From Rhodosorus marinus (Eukaryota; Rhodophyta; Stylonematophyceae; Stylonematales; Stylonemataceae), in the NCBI GenBank assembly GCA_029953675.1, contig JAMWBK010000006.1, positions 620,001 through 684,000 on the forward strand: DNA of 64,000 nt, given 5' to 3'. The notes under the pieces were generated by a model. That model did not search any database and was not told the DNA's origin. It worked only from the letters and a program-made list of their open reading frames with translations. Positions 1 through 10,619 of the stretch are shown here, in pieces. Numbering within the stretch: the first letter of the stretch is position 1; each line of letters opens with the position of its first letter. A program made the position numbers and the translations under genes.

Positions 1-1223
1 CTCTTGAGATCAGCTGACCTCGTTGCTATCCGAGGAACTGTGCCTGACGAGTCACTAGATTCGCGCAAGATCTGTGACTTTTGAACGCCAGCACCTGATA
101 CTTGCGTATTCCTGGTTTCTATTCTATCGCCCTCAGCTTCTTCCCTCTGCGATGCGCTTGGAGGAGGCTCCCTCTGATTACGTTCAGTTGATAACGGAGC
201 GGCGGATGACGCCATCTGAGACGCTTTGACGTACTTTTCATCAATTTCTTGTCGAAAATTTTCCGCAACTTGGGTGTCGGCAGCTCCATTATTCTGCGCT
301 TGTCTCTCTTTTGTGACCACGGGTCTTCCAAGGAGGTATTGGGTCTCCAGCTCTGGATACTCAGACTCTGCTTCAGCAAGAGATGGTTTAGCACGAAGAA
401 GAAGCAAAGGCAAACCCTCAAGTTGTTGTGGGGCATAGTTCATACCTAAATCTTCGACCGCAATTGGTTCACCATTAGCTTTAATTAAGTCACCATTCTG
501 CTCAGAACCTGATGAAGACATGGCTACAAGTTCGAGCACAGCTCTGTTGCCGTCAAAGGATGGATTCTGCTCGGCTGACCGAAAGGGCTCATCTATCTTG
601 CCCGTTCCGATTCCCATTGTTCGATGGTAGCGTTCTGTCCAGTAGTTGTCTAATTTACCCCGAAACCGGTTCTCCAAAGCCTGAAGGGGTGCAAGCATAG
701 TCGCCACCCCCCTCACAAGCTTTGTCAAACCGAGGCCCTCTAGAACCTCGCGTAACTCCGGATCCTGTTCAATGGGAGTAGGAGATTCCATTTCCACAAG
801 TACGTCACTGCCCCAAACCCACAAGCTTTCGATCATCAGTTGGAGATCATTGTCGGAGCCCGAAATTCGAATGCAGAACCAGAACTTCTTCGGTATGACA
901 ATCTTCCCTGCGAGGGTCTCGAAGCTGTAGCCCAACGTGTCGGGGTCCATTGTGTTTTTACACTCCTCCGAAAGCTTTGCCCACATTGTGTATTGTCCAT
1001 CGAACAAAAGCATTCTACCCTCCTCCGGAACAACTGTAAGGACCTGGCAGTGGAGCACACGCCCAGGTCCATATTTGACTTCCAACCTGAACTCCTCTGG
1101 AGTTAACCTTGTCGCATCGGACCGAGTCGCAACCTCCACAAGTAAACTCTTGATCCATGGCCGCCTAAGTAGCGAAGGATCACGAAATTGCTTTCCAGGC
1201 ATGGTACCACCCCCTCCAACCAT
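1..1223 (-). CDS. Partial OB-fold protein resembling shelterin subunit TPP1/ACD; C-terminus beyond the window
   Basis: One frame is open on the minus strand from ATG at 1223 (or the in-frame ATG at 1202) to the window edge, about 400 codons without a stop. From the second Met the protein starts MPGKQFRDPSLLRRPWIKSL. This RPWI-plus-hydrophobic opening is typical of the TPP1/ACD OB domain. It is followed by alternating beta-strand-like segments: a DG pair near residue 68, then a GYSFETLAGKIVIP stretch, then a final strand near residue 125. Order and spacing match the human TPP1 OB fold as I remember it. The remainder (residues 140-400) is acidic, Ser/Gln/Glu-rich and probably disordered, as in shelterin scaffolds. 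In other eukaryotes TPP1 bridges telomere-end proteins and recruits telomerase through its OB fold. The coding call is solid; the family assignment is inference from remembered similarity. It could be another OB-fold protein. Confidence 0.5.
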   Translation of the reverse strand, partial: MVGGGGTMPGKQFRDPSLLRRPWIKSLLVEVATRSDATRLTPEEFRLEVKYGPGRVLHCQVLTVVPEEGRMLLFDGQYTMWAKLSEECKNTMDPDTLGYSFETLAGKIVIPKKFWFCIRISGSDNDLQLMIESLWVWGSDVLVEMESPTPIEQDPELREVLEGLGLTKLVRGVATMLAPLQALENRFRGKLDNYWTERYHRTMGIGTGKIDEPFRSAEQNPSFDGNRAVLELVAMSSSGSEQNGDLIKANGEPIAVEDLGMNYAPQQLEGLPLLLLRAKPSLAEAESEYPELETQYLLGRPVVTKERQAQNNGAADTQVAENFRQEIDEKYVKASQMASSAAPLSTERNQREPPPSASQREEAEGDRIETRNTQVSGAGVQKSQILRESSDSSGTVPRIATRSADLK

Positions 1224-1656
1224 GCTCCTTTTTCTATCGATTCCTATCGACGGAAAAAAAAAACCAAACCAAAGCTCCGGGCTCAATCCCTACGATCATC
1301 CACACACGAAGACGAAGCAAAGGTGCTAAACACCTTCAGCTGCGTCGCATCCGTCGAGACCAAACATCATCCTCCGATAACTTGCTTCCCATACAAAGTC
1401 TCAACGGCTCCTCGATTTTCCCACTCCTAAACCCTGGACAAGCACTAGCACCTCATGAAAGCTACATCACAACAAATTTTTCAAATATCGACTCGGTACG
1501 TCGTCGCTTTCAGTTCACAAGCACATTGATGTCGTTCCTCCCAAACCGTTCATGAAGGATTGAGACATTGCCTTCTCCTCTTCCAACTCCGAGAGGCGAA
1601 AGGTAGTTCCCGCTAAAACAACTTCCTTCCAAAACCATTTGCTTGAAGGAATTGAG
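1224..1656. other. Intergenic stretch upstream of the OB-fold gene
   Basis: No convincing gene. A telo-box-like motif (CTAAACCCT) lies at about 1428-1436, upstream of the minus-strand OB-fold gene. A short minus-strand open frame at 1515-1778 overlaps the next ORF and could be a missed 3' exon of it, but no splice join is convincing. Confidence 0.4.
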
Positions 1657-2025
1657 TCATAGCAGTTCCTGTTCCACGCGAGGAAGTTCGTTCTCAACCA
1701 AACCGACGTCCTTTTTGGGGGCAAGAGGAGATGTACTGAGAAATCTATCCATCTCTCTTGCCTGAAATTCGAACCCATCAGCCTTTCCTTCCTTACGTTT
1801 TAGGAATCTCTTGTTCAAAGCTTGGCGCAAACTATCGCGTTGTGGCACATTGCGACTCTGTTCATACGAAACGAAAACGGTTTTTGGTACCTCCAGACAG
1901 TTCATGAAAACGAATGGATCTTTCCGCTTGACAAGCTGGATTCTCTCAGAAGAGACAACAAGATCTTCTCTTACTAAAAGATATCTTAATAGGCGGCAAG
2001 GCCAGTCTCTGCTATCCAGAGACAT
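1657..2025 (-). CDS. Hypothetical small protein, 122 aa
   Basis: An intronless open frame begins at ATG 2025 and encodes 122 residues. Its composition looks protein-like: it is rich in Lys, Arg, Glu and Val, with segments such as KRKDPFVFMNCLEVPKTVFV and LNKRFLKRKEGKADGFEF. I recognise no family. The start lies beside the first tRNA-like tandem unit, which therefore sits in the presumed promoter between this ORF and the divergent XRN1 gene. A chance ORF cannot be excluded. Confidence 0.35.
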   Translation of the reverse strand: MSLDSRDWPCRLLRYLLVREDLVVSSERIQLVKRKDPFVFMNCLEVPKTVFVSYEQSRNVPQRDSLRQALNKRFLKRKEGKADGFEFQAREMDRFLSTSPLAPKKDVGLVENELPRVEQELL

Positions 2026-2029
2026 ATCT

Positions 2030-2987
2030 TGATCCAGAATCGAACCCGCGAGCTTTAAGCTTTGTTGTTACGTTTGAGGGAGAGCTCCTTTGGAAACTCT
2101 ATTTCCGTTTGAAAAGGACGATTTCACTGAACACGTTCTGGGACGAGTTTTCCTCAAAGACTTCTGGTCTTTTCCTCCGCTTTTCATTTTTAGCTTCTGG
2201 TTTTTGGCTTCTAACAAGCGTTGGCCAAGAACGGGTTTGTTTTCAACGTGGAACTTCTGTGTGTAGAGAGAAGCCGTAGTTTGTTCTCAGAGTCCAAGAA
2301 GTCTCGTTTTTCGAGATTGTCTGTGTTTGCCGGGAATCGAACCCGCGAGCTTTTCTAACTGTTCGCGCGTTCAAGGAGCTCTCTTTCCGGCAACCTTTTT
2401 TTTCGCAATCAAAAGAGTTGGATCTCACTCAGAGGGTTTTGGGTACGATTTTGATTTTTTGCTTTGAAGTTGTGAACAAGGTGAGCACGGGGATCCAATT
2501 CACTTCTTAAAAGAGTTGTAATCTTTCCTCCGGTTTTTTTCTTTTGCGTTCTGGGTTGTAGTTTGACTTCGAAGATGCCTATTTTTGAAGGAGAGGGTTC
2601 TAGGTGAGCATCCCTGCAGCAGCTGTGTTTTTTGGGAGGTGGAGAAGCGGAAGTTGGTTCTCTGAAAAGAAGGAAAACAACAGAAAGTGTTTTACTGAAA
2701 TCCCTGCATTGCCCGGAATCGAACTGGAGGTTTTCCTTTCTTACGTTTGAGCAGCGCTTCTGGAAACTTGGGCGCGAAGGAGACGATCTCACTGAAGAAG
2801 TTCTTCACGAACTTTCTCAGTTGCGAAGAAGATGAACGGAAGGAATCGATTCATTTCTTGAAGGATTTCTGGTCCTTAAGTCGGCGACATTTGTGCTTCT
2901 AGCTTGAACTTCTAAGAACCCCAGTTGGGGAAGGAGCGGGTTCTGAGGTCTATTTCTCTAAACAGCTAATTTTTTTTGTGAAGAGAA
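2030..2987. repeat. Three diverged tandem units with a tRNA T-arm / Pol III B-box motif
   Basis: Three related blocks lie head to tail, at about 2030-2326, 2327-2706 and 2707-2987. Each opens with a GAATCGAAC motif (2037, 2334, 2715), which on the minus strand reads as a tRNA T-loop/B box (GGTTCGATTCC in unit B). Each continues with shared segments, for example GACGATTTCACTGAA / GGATCTCACTCAGAG / GACGATCTCACTGAA, and a later CTTCTGG...TCCTCCG...TTTT block. The first 60-70 bases can be aligned across units, but no intact tRNA cloverleaf forms: the acceptor stem pairs only in unit B and its spacing is too short. They look like tRNA-derived repeats. The array ends a few bases before the XRN1 start codon. 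Confidence 0.6.
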
Positions 2988-2990
2988 AAG

Positions 2991-5900
2991 ATGGGGGTTC
3001 CGAGGTTTTACAGGTGGATATCTGAGAGATATCCGTTGATACGGAGGGATGTTGGATTTGGTGAAGGGACACCTACAGTGGATAACTTATATTTGGACTT
3101 GAATGGCGTGATTCACACGGCATCGAGGGCCGATGAGGTGGACAAACCGGTGCTCTCTGAAGAGGACATTTTTCTCAACTCGTTCAAGAAGATAGACGAG
3201 CTCATAGAGATAATTCAACCTACTGAGCTGATCTACTTCGCTGTGGATGGAGTGGCGCCTCGAGCAAAGATGAACCAGCAGAGGTCGAGGAGGTTTCGTT
3301 CTGCGAAAGAGCGCGTAGAAGAAGCTCAGAAGTCAGCAGAGACAGAACTCATCCCTAGCGACAACTACTTCGATTCCAATTGTATTACTCCCGGTACAAA
3401 GTTTATGTTGAGGCTTACAGAAGCTCTAACCTTTTACGCTGAGAAGAAGCTCACGGAGGACGTGAGATGGGAAAACCTCCAGGTCATCGTGTCCGGACCG
3501 AACACACCTGGAGAGGGTGAACACAAGATCATGGAATACATAAGAGAGATGAAGGCTAAGGGAGAACTGGGAAGCAATAAGAGACATTGTTTGTACGGCC
3601 TTGACGCCGATTTGATCATGCTCGCACTGGTTACGCACGAACCGCACTTCATTCTGTTACGTGAAAAAGTAAATATGGGACCGGGCAGCTTTGGCAAGTC
3701 GATTATGCCAAAGCCGCCGAAGGCGACTCAGTCTGGAGCAGGATCGGCTTTGGATTACGAACTGCTTTCCATTGGAGTCTTGCGGGAGTGTCTTGATTCG
3801 GAATTTTCTGGTTTGAAGCTATCGTTTTATGACCTTGAGCGGATCGTTGACGATCTGGTCGTTTTGTTCTTCATCGTTGGCAACGATTTTATCCCACACC
3901 TGCCAGCATTGGACATTGGGGAGGGAGGGCTTGACATGATGCTACGAATGTACAAGCACCTCCTGCCGGGGCAAGGAGGATACATAAACGACAGCGGAAC
4001 AATTAACCTGAATCGCCTGGAGAGAGTGCTTCGAGAGCTTGCGAAGATCGAAGGGGACACGCTTGTAAGACGCAGGGAAATGGCAAAGCAGAAGGGTCGT
4101 GGCGCAAAGCGAATCACGATTGACGATTTGTGGACTGACGATATTCCTGAATTCAAGTCATCGAATCAGCGTCGGACTGCGCCAACTGCTGTAGACTCCA
4201 GACGGCAGGACTTGAAGAGAGTGGCAGATGCTGGCAACTCCGAAAATGAGGACTCCGACGCTTCTGACTTGCTTTCTGATGAAGCACTGATTGACCTCGT
4301 GAACATAGCAGCGCCCGAGAATCCGTTGGATGTCCATTTATCGCTGAGAAAAGCTTACTATGAGGCGAAGTGTGGATTTTCTCCGGACAACATGGAACTG
4401 TTATCCACGAGAGTTGAGGATTATGTTAAAGTTGTTCTATGGACTGTAAAGTACTACTACTGCGGGGTCGTTTCATGGAGATGGTTCTATCCCTATCATT
4501 TCTCGCCAATGCTGGTCGACATGATCAATCTCAGTCGGTACTCGGAGAAGGTGAGAAACTCAGGACCTCGGCGGCACAATGGGTATGTTGCTGCTGCCTT
4601 TGCTGTCTTCGCTGAACAGCTCTTCTTCTTTTTGTTGCGTAGATTACATTTGAACTTGGAGAGCCATTCTTACCCGCGCAACAGCTCATGGCAGTGCTTC
4701 CACCGTCTAGCTCCTGGGCCCTACCTCAGCCGTACAGGAAGCTTATGCTTTCTGAGGAGAGCCCCATAGCAGAGTACTACCCTGTGGATTTCAAGGTGGA
4801 TCTCAACCAAAAAAAGAACGCTTGGGAAGGAGTAGTTCTTCTGCCGTTTGTTGACGAGCGCGAACTGATTTCGGCTATGGATACTGTAAACCCTGAGGAG
4901 CTCTCCGAGGAGGTCAGTCCCCGAAAACGCTCTCTCGTATGGTTTACCTTCGAGACAATAGTTGAGCAAAGTTAGGATCAACATCTACTCTTGTATCGCA
5001 GGAACGTCGCCGAAACACGCCGGCGAAGTCCATTCTGTTGAAGAAAGCTACATCACCGAATAGACCTTCCGAGGACAGGAGGATGGTGAAGTCTCCAATA
5101 CCAAACGTCATGAAGGACTTTCCTGCTGCATCTGACCTCGAAGAGGTGGAACCTGACTTGAACGTTGAGCCTTTCCGTGGTACGTGTTCAAGCTACCAGG
5201 TGTTTCTTGAACACCACCAGTTGGCGACCAACTCTTTCCGGTATCGCTGAGACCTTCTGCACATGGATTCCTTTAGGCCGAAAGCCCGACGGCGTGCTAG
5301 AGCCTGTGAACGACAACGAAACGCTGGGAGGGTGGCCTACGTTGGCCTCCGTGCCATTTTATAGTGCTATCCGACCAATAATGGTCAACCTGTTTGGATA
5401 TCCGAGCAAATACGCCTCGTTTGTCGTCACACCGGGCAACAGGATTGACGAGGACCACGAGCCCACGCCTTTCTTACCATTTCAATCAGTCGATCACGCG
5501 GTATGAACGCTTGTATATCTCAATGGCTTTTTATTGGAACTCGCTGACGTATTCGAGTGTTTCTCTTGCTGGACAGATGAGTTTGGGTCTCAAGCCCGGG
5601 AATAAGGTTCTTGTTGACTACCCCTTCCAGGCTGAAGCCAGGGTTGAGGGTATCATGGACAGTACCACGGTTGTTAGATTCGGCGAGAATGGATCCTTAG
5701 TACGTGAGAGGGTAACCGGGGATCGCTTCCTGGACCTGAAGATGAAAATGATTGAGCGTCAAACGACGGAGAAGGCACTTCGAATGGTGGATAGCACGGT
5801 ATGTTCCTGGTCCCGACCTGGCAGATCCAATCCGAGCCTGTTTACTTGCCTTTCCAGCGTCCGCGCGAAACTGTACGGTTATCACCATGCTGTTGTTTTG

Positions 5901-8141
5901 CTCATCTTGCACTTCTCGTCCACCATGCCAGGTTCTCTGCGATGTCAGACTACCGAAGACCAAGAACCCGGTTACCGGGGACGTGCAAGAGTATAGGGCA
6001 GAAAGCAAGATAGTTGCTGGAGAGCTTCTCATTCCGTGGTACAAACGATCGTCAAAGAGGGAGGTTTCGCAAGACTACGTGCCTGGTCAGAAGGTCCTCT
6101 GTACAGAGAAACTGAATTTCCATGGACGCGTTGGTACAATCCAAAAACTCACAAACGTCGGCGAGGATGAGGGGGAACATGTCGCAGTGGTACTGTACCC
6201 ACGCAAGGCTTGGCACGTGTTATCTGCTTTGGCGAGCCGTTGCGCTGACCGCAACGTCTGTGATTATGAACAGGTTGATTTTCTGATCCCTGTCGCAGCG
6301 AGCACTGAGATTGAGTACTCACACAAAATATTTGAGGCTGACAAGAAAGCAACCTGGTTCTCTCCGGGGGATCTTGGATCATCGCTGAAGATTTTCCCTC
6401 CATTAGTGTCCCGGATCATGGGCAGCCTCCTCGTGTCAATAGCTGAGCCAAAAAAGAAGGTAATAGACGTCGGTCTCGGAGTGAAAAGCCCCAGAATTCG
6501 GTGCTACAAGCCTGGATACGCAAGAAGAGTGGCACCGAAAAGGATGTCCCAGGCTGTAACCGGAGTGATTTATGAGTACTCAGAAGAGGTATGTTGAGGC
6601 GCGGAGATCAGAACCCGCCCAGGAATGTTTCAGTCAAATAGGTTGGTAGTGCTTATACTGAAAAAACAACGTGTGTTGTGCTATTGGCTACTTGAAGACC
6701 AAAAAAATAATGCAGACGTACAAGAAGGAGTTCCCAGAGGTACTAAAGGTGCTTGAGGACTTTATGAAGAAGAACGATTCGCAAGACTCCAAGGACACTC
6801 CAGTCCTGGAACTGATTCCCCCAGGAGGAAATGAGAATGGAAAGGCTTCAGTAGACCTCGCGGTTGTGTCTAGACTTGTTAAGTGGTTGGACTCGCTTGG
6901 CTTGAAGCAGCAGCCACTTTTGCCAGTTGAGTCTCAAGCGGCTTCAAAGGCGACTATCGCGAAGATAGAGCAGTTCACGAAACGTATGCTCCGAAGACAG
7001 AAGGACTTGGTCACAACGATTCGCGAAGATGGCAGCGATTTCTATTTAGCAGCGGGAGCCAACGAAGCCGTTGTGGTGAAATTGAAGAACCTTGAGAACG
7101 GTAGACCATCGACTAGAGGGAAAGCTCCAACTTTCGTGTTGATGGGCGATCGTGTGGTGAACCGGTCCTCAGAAACGGCCGTGCCTTTCGGGGCGAGGGG
7201 AACAGTTGTTGGAATCTTCAACAATGCGAAGGACGCGTATGTGGAGGTCGTGTATGATGAACCCTTCGTTGGAGGAACGTCGCTGAATTCGAGGTGTACG
7301 GAGATGTGCGGCAAGCTGGAGAAACTTTCGAATCTGTTGGTTTTGACGCCAATGAAATGGAGCAAGCAGGACGATCTCAGCAAGGATGAGGACGTCAAAC
7401 CTGCTGAGCAGCTTCCAGCCAGAGGAGGTGATGCAGAGGAGTCTGGCTTTAGGCCGCTTCCTCCCAAGCCACTTCCTCCCAAGCCACTTCCTCCATCAGA
7501 GGAGAGCGCAGCAGAAATCCTTGCAGTGAGCAAGTCCAGAGCTGCAACACCGTCGAAGTCGAAAGCCCGAGCCATGGATAAGAAGGGAGGTACATCTCGA
7601 AGACCCATGGTAGAGCCGCGATCAGCAAACCCGAGCAACAGATCCGATACAGCGCTTGTCGAAGATTTCATCAAAAATGTCACCGTTGTTGATCAAATGA
7701 TCCTGGCCTACTCACCGCCGGCTTCTTCAGGTGATGAATCCGCACCGAACAGCACCAGAAAAGAACGCAGAGCAGCTCAGGCCAGACGCAACAAGAAGAA
7801 GGCGCCGTCCAGAGAAAATTCCGTCGATTTATCTTTGGACGTTTCTCGTAAGCAGAAGAACCGGACGAAAAGCAGCAAGAACGATAGTGATATCGTAGAC
7901 TTTTGGGAGGATCTCCAGAGCGGTCGGAAGAAACCGGGCGTCAAAGCCGGAGGTCTGTCATCATGCAATCTTTCTTTCCCCAGCTGTGTCTACTCTGAGA
8001 CAACTACTAACATAGCTGAACGACGCCATTTCTTTGCCCCCCTCTTCAGTGAGCGAATCATCATCAAAAGATGATTCTAAAAAAACAAGAAAGTCAAGAG
8101 ACCCGAAGAAGAAGCAGGAAAGTCCTGTTCAGGCGGGATGA
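2991..8141 (+). CDS. XRN1: 5'-3' exoribonuclease XRN1 (cytoplasmic mRNA decay)
   Basis: Eight exons: 2991-4550, 4643-4912, 5002-5179, 5277-5500, 5577-5798, 5932-6588, 6698-7952 and 8050-8141, all phase-consistent, giving about 1485 aa, near the usual Xrn1 length. The N-terminus MGVPRFYRWISERYPLI and the catalytic blocks are classic XRN: YLDLNGVIH, FAVDGVAPRAKMNQQRSRRF, NTPGEGEHKI, YGLDADLIM and FIVGNDFIPHLP. The KYYYCGVVSWRWFYPYHFSP block and the FLPAQQLMAVLP segment identify XRN1. XRN1 degrades decapped, 5'-monophosphorylated mRNA in the cytoplasm. The C-terminal half has the RIMGSLL region typical of Xrn1, then a low-complexity tail with a repeated PLPPKPLPPKPLPP motif (coded near 7456-7494) and a basic end. 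The last exon depends on a GTCTG donor at 7953. The exon 3/4 join (GTACGT donor at 5180) is the least certain. A 57-nt in-frame intron-like piece lies at 6217-6273. Confidence 0.93.
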
Positions 8142-8390
8142 TTGATCGATAACCGTGAACAAGCCCTCCACAGCTCGTTCGTCTTGAAGTTGATGACAGT
8201 GGGGGCACCAGGTGGAGAAGGCGTTGACGTTGGCGCCTTTCCTAGCTGCGGTGCTGAGAAGAGGATGAAGCGATACTGAACCTACTCGGCAAATTGAGAA
8301 CTTCGCCTCTTTGCATGAACGACGTCGATTGTAAGACATAAGAGGAACTATCCTCACCTTCAAGCCACTGCTGCGTGCCAGCACGTTAAA

Positions 8391-9642
8391 CTAAAACAGC
8401 ACAGCGGTGGAGGGAATGACTGGCCTTTCATGAGGGTCTACTACAAAGACTGTGCATGAGGGGTGGTCTCAACAATCCATGGTGTACGAAGGACAAGGAA
8501 TCTTGAGGCTGTCTGTGTCCCGTTCCGTTCCCTGTTTCCTCTCAAAAGTTCTCCTCAACGTGTTGCTAGCTGATCTCGTTGATCTCGTGCTCACCTGCGG
8601 TTGTTAACTCCACAAGCTTGAATCGGTAGACGCTTGGGAGCAGCTTCTGAAGGAACCTTGATCGTATGATAAGAACATCTTCATAATACGTACAACCTTC
8701 CCAGTTTCGCCGAACACTTCCAGGTCATCGTCTTTGAAGGTGGGAGAGGACATTTTGCCCTTGGCCTTGCGGAGCCCTCTCCCTGGACTGTAAAAGAGGC
8801 TGCTTGACGGAACTTGAGGAAGTTTGGAAATAGATTTCGCATTATAATAAATCAAGGTTCTTCTCAAGACGGGATGAGAGTATGAAGCTGCTATACAAGA
8901 AAAGGTTGCGATGTCGTCCTTGGACTTATTCAGATGAGCCAGCGTGCTCAGTTTCGTGGATTTTGGAGGCTTCTTCTTCTTCTGAAGAAGAAGACGAAGA
9001 ATTCAGTGAGCTGCTTGCGTCTGCTTCGGAACCCTGAAACGAAGTTCTCGAAGAGAACATGGAAGCCTATTGGGAAGGGAGTGACAATTTCAGAATTGGA
9101 TTAGGAAAGTTGCGGTTGGGGGGGGTTTCTTCTGTTCATTTGCATGGGAAGAGTTTGGTTACCGATTTCTTCGGATCATCTTGAGCGTCAAGTCTCGTGC
9201 TTCGATGGAGACTCGAGGATAGTCGCCTGCCTGATATAGACGAAGAGTTTCCCGGATTGACGTACCACGAGCTCTCGTTTGTGAAGGCGTGCAAGCTGTG
9301 GCTATGTTTGGATTGGGACGGATCCTTAGGTTCCCACCTCTCCGGCTTCTGCAAAGAACGTGGAAGATTACTCACGCGCCTCTGAAACGAACCATGCACG
9401 TCACCATCAGCGCGCCTCGAAAATTCCTGATACGTAGGCATATTGTAGAAGCTCCTCGATCGCTGTTCAGCTTCCACACTCAGACCAAGCTTCTCCTCAT
9501 CCGCCCCAGCGGAAAATATTCCCTTCTGCTCCTGCCTCAGCACCCCAATCGACTCTCGCTTCCCAGTCACCGGATTCGGACTTCCAGGCCGAACACCGAA
9601 GGAACCGCCACTTCCATTCTTCCAAGCAGGCCCACTAGTCAT
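8391..9642 (-). CDS. Unrecognised five-exon gene, about 261 aa, basic and Ser-rich
   Basis: My model joins five minus-strand exons: 9642-9163, 8981-8897, 8812-8694, 8646-8595 and 8440-8391. All phases agree and the donors are GTAAC, GTATAG, GTACGT and GTGAGC. Exon 1 encodes 160 residues starting MTSGPAWKNGSGGSFGV, polar and probably disordered. Exon 2 begins with a Lys-rich stretch (KKKKPPKSTKLSTLAHL) that could be a nuclear localisation signal. The C-terminal part (FKDDDLEVFGETGKV, then LLPSVYRFKLVELTTA, then VDPHERPVIPSTAVLF) looks like a small folded domain that I do not recognise. An alternative acceptor at 9067 gives a 206-aa form ending in a Ser/Glu-rich tail with stop at 8926. Exon 1 also contains a 27-nt intron-like segment at 9375-9349. 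The gene converges on XRN1, whose stop is 250 bases away. Coding is fairly likely; exact exons are uncertain. Confidence 0.5.
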
Positions 9643-10159
9643 TGCTTCAAATTTTATCACTCGTACTTGGTACCAAACAAGTCATGAAAGCGAACAACGC
9701 CTGCACCTCCTAACCTCAACAACTCAAGTGCCCAACCACTTCTCTCAACATCTTCAAAACCCCGCCTAAATTCGCTTTCATGAAATAGAATATTTTGTTA
9801 TAAAGTTTTAGATTTAGACATATTCCGCATGATCAAGGATCTACCCGGGCATTGTTGGACTCGTTCAATCTCAGCGAACAGAGAGCTCCGCCAGAGTTTG
9901 GAAGAGTGCGACTTGTTGTCTCTGTCACTCGTTGGACAATGCGGTGATCAGCCCCCTCGTTGCGGAATTTGTTTTCTTCTGTTTAGTCTTGTGCTTGCAA
10001 AAACGGAGAAGAAACATCCGGTACAAATTCATCCAGCGGAACGGGGAGCTTAGCACACCACCCCGCCGACCCGGCAGTATTGAGCAGTTGGGTGAAAGGT
10101 CCTGGATGTCACCCGAGGCTGCAGGATGAGGCTGAGGGTCGCTAGCATTCTACTGCGCC
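9643..10159. other. Intergenic, no gene seen
   Basis: Presumed 5' region of the minus-strand gene at 8391-9642. Only short open frames are present, and none shows a recognisable domain or good splice context. Confidence 0.5.
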
Positions 10160-10619
10160 TTAAAACGCGTCCCCATCGATGACGAGTGCGGGGAAATACT
10201 CGCGGTGCTCACGGAAAGTTTTCTGGTAACGCCCATAAGAAGCTCGGTCCTGCTTTTGCGTGAGGTAGGGACTGATAGCGGCAGCTTGTCGAAGCTTTAA
10301 TTGATTACTCGCTCGAGGGAGAGAGTGGATCTTAGCAGTGTTGATGGACACATCGTTGCAAGAATCTGTTGCAATTTCGGATAAGGGAGTCTCAGTACTC
10401 TGAGGATATGACTCTTCCAAGCTCTGGGAGTAGGCGCTGGCTCATCGGGTGATTCGGTCTTTTAGACAGCGTTGCTTCCTCGCTGGCTTCCTCGTGTTTT
10501 TCGAGGTGCCCCAAGCCGTCTTGATAGCCTCCTCCCGGAATTCTCTCCAACACTCTCGCGCTCTAACGCTGCTTTGTTGTTGCCAGCGCCCCATCAGCGT
10601 CTCCCTTCGCGCTCCCCAT
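10160..10619 (-). pseudogene. Possible decayed coding region
   Basis: On the minus strand, coding-like peptides occur in succession but in shifted frames. A frame from ATG 10619 meets a stop after 18 codons, then stays open through LGHLEKHEEASEEATLSK. A second frame carries TESPDEPAPTP. A third runs from 10420 to a stop at 10160 and carries STETPLSEIATDS and SYGRYQKTFREHREYFPAL. Such a series is what a gene with one nonsense change and two frameshifts, or an intron-containing gene I could not splice, would look like. No family is recognised. It may also be chance. Confidence 0.25.

Noticed and set aside
2327-2401. Intact tRNA gene on the minus strand
   Set aside because: A six-base acceptor-like pairing (TGCCGG/CCGGCA) and a T-loop are present, but the total is only about 65 bases, the T-stem overlaps the acceptor arm and no anticodon stem forms.
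6217-6273. 57-nt intron inside XRN1 exon 6
   Set aside because: It has GT and CAG ends and keeps frame, but it lacks a good donor (GTGTTA) and the frame is open throughout, so I left it as coding.
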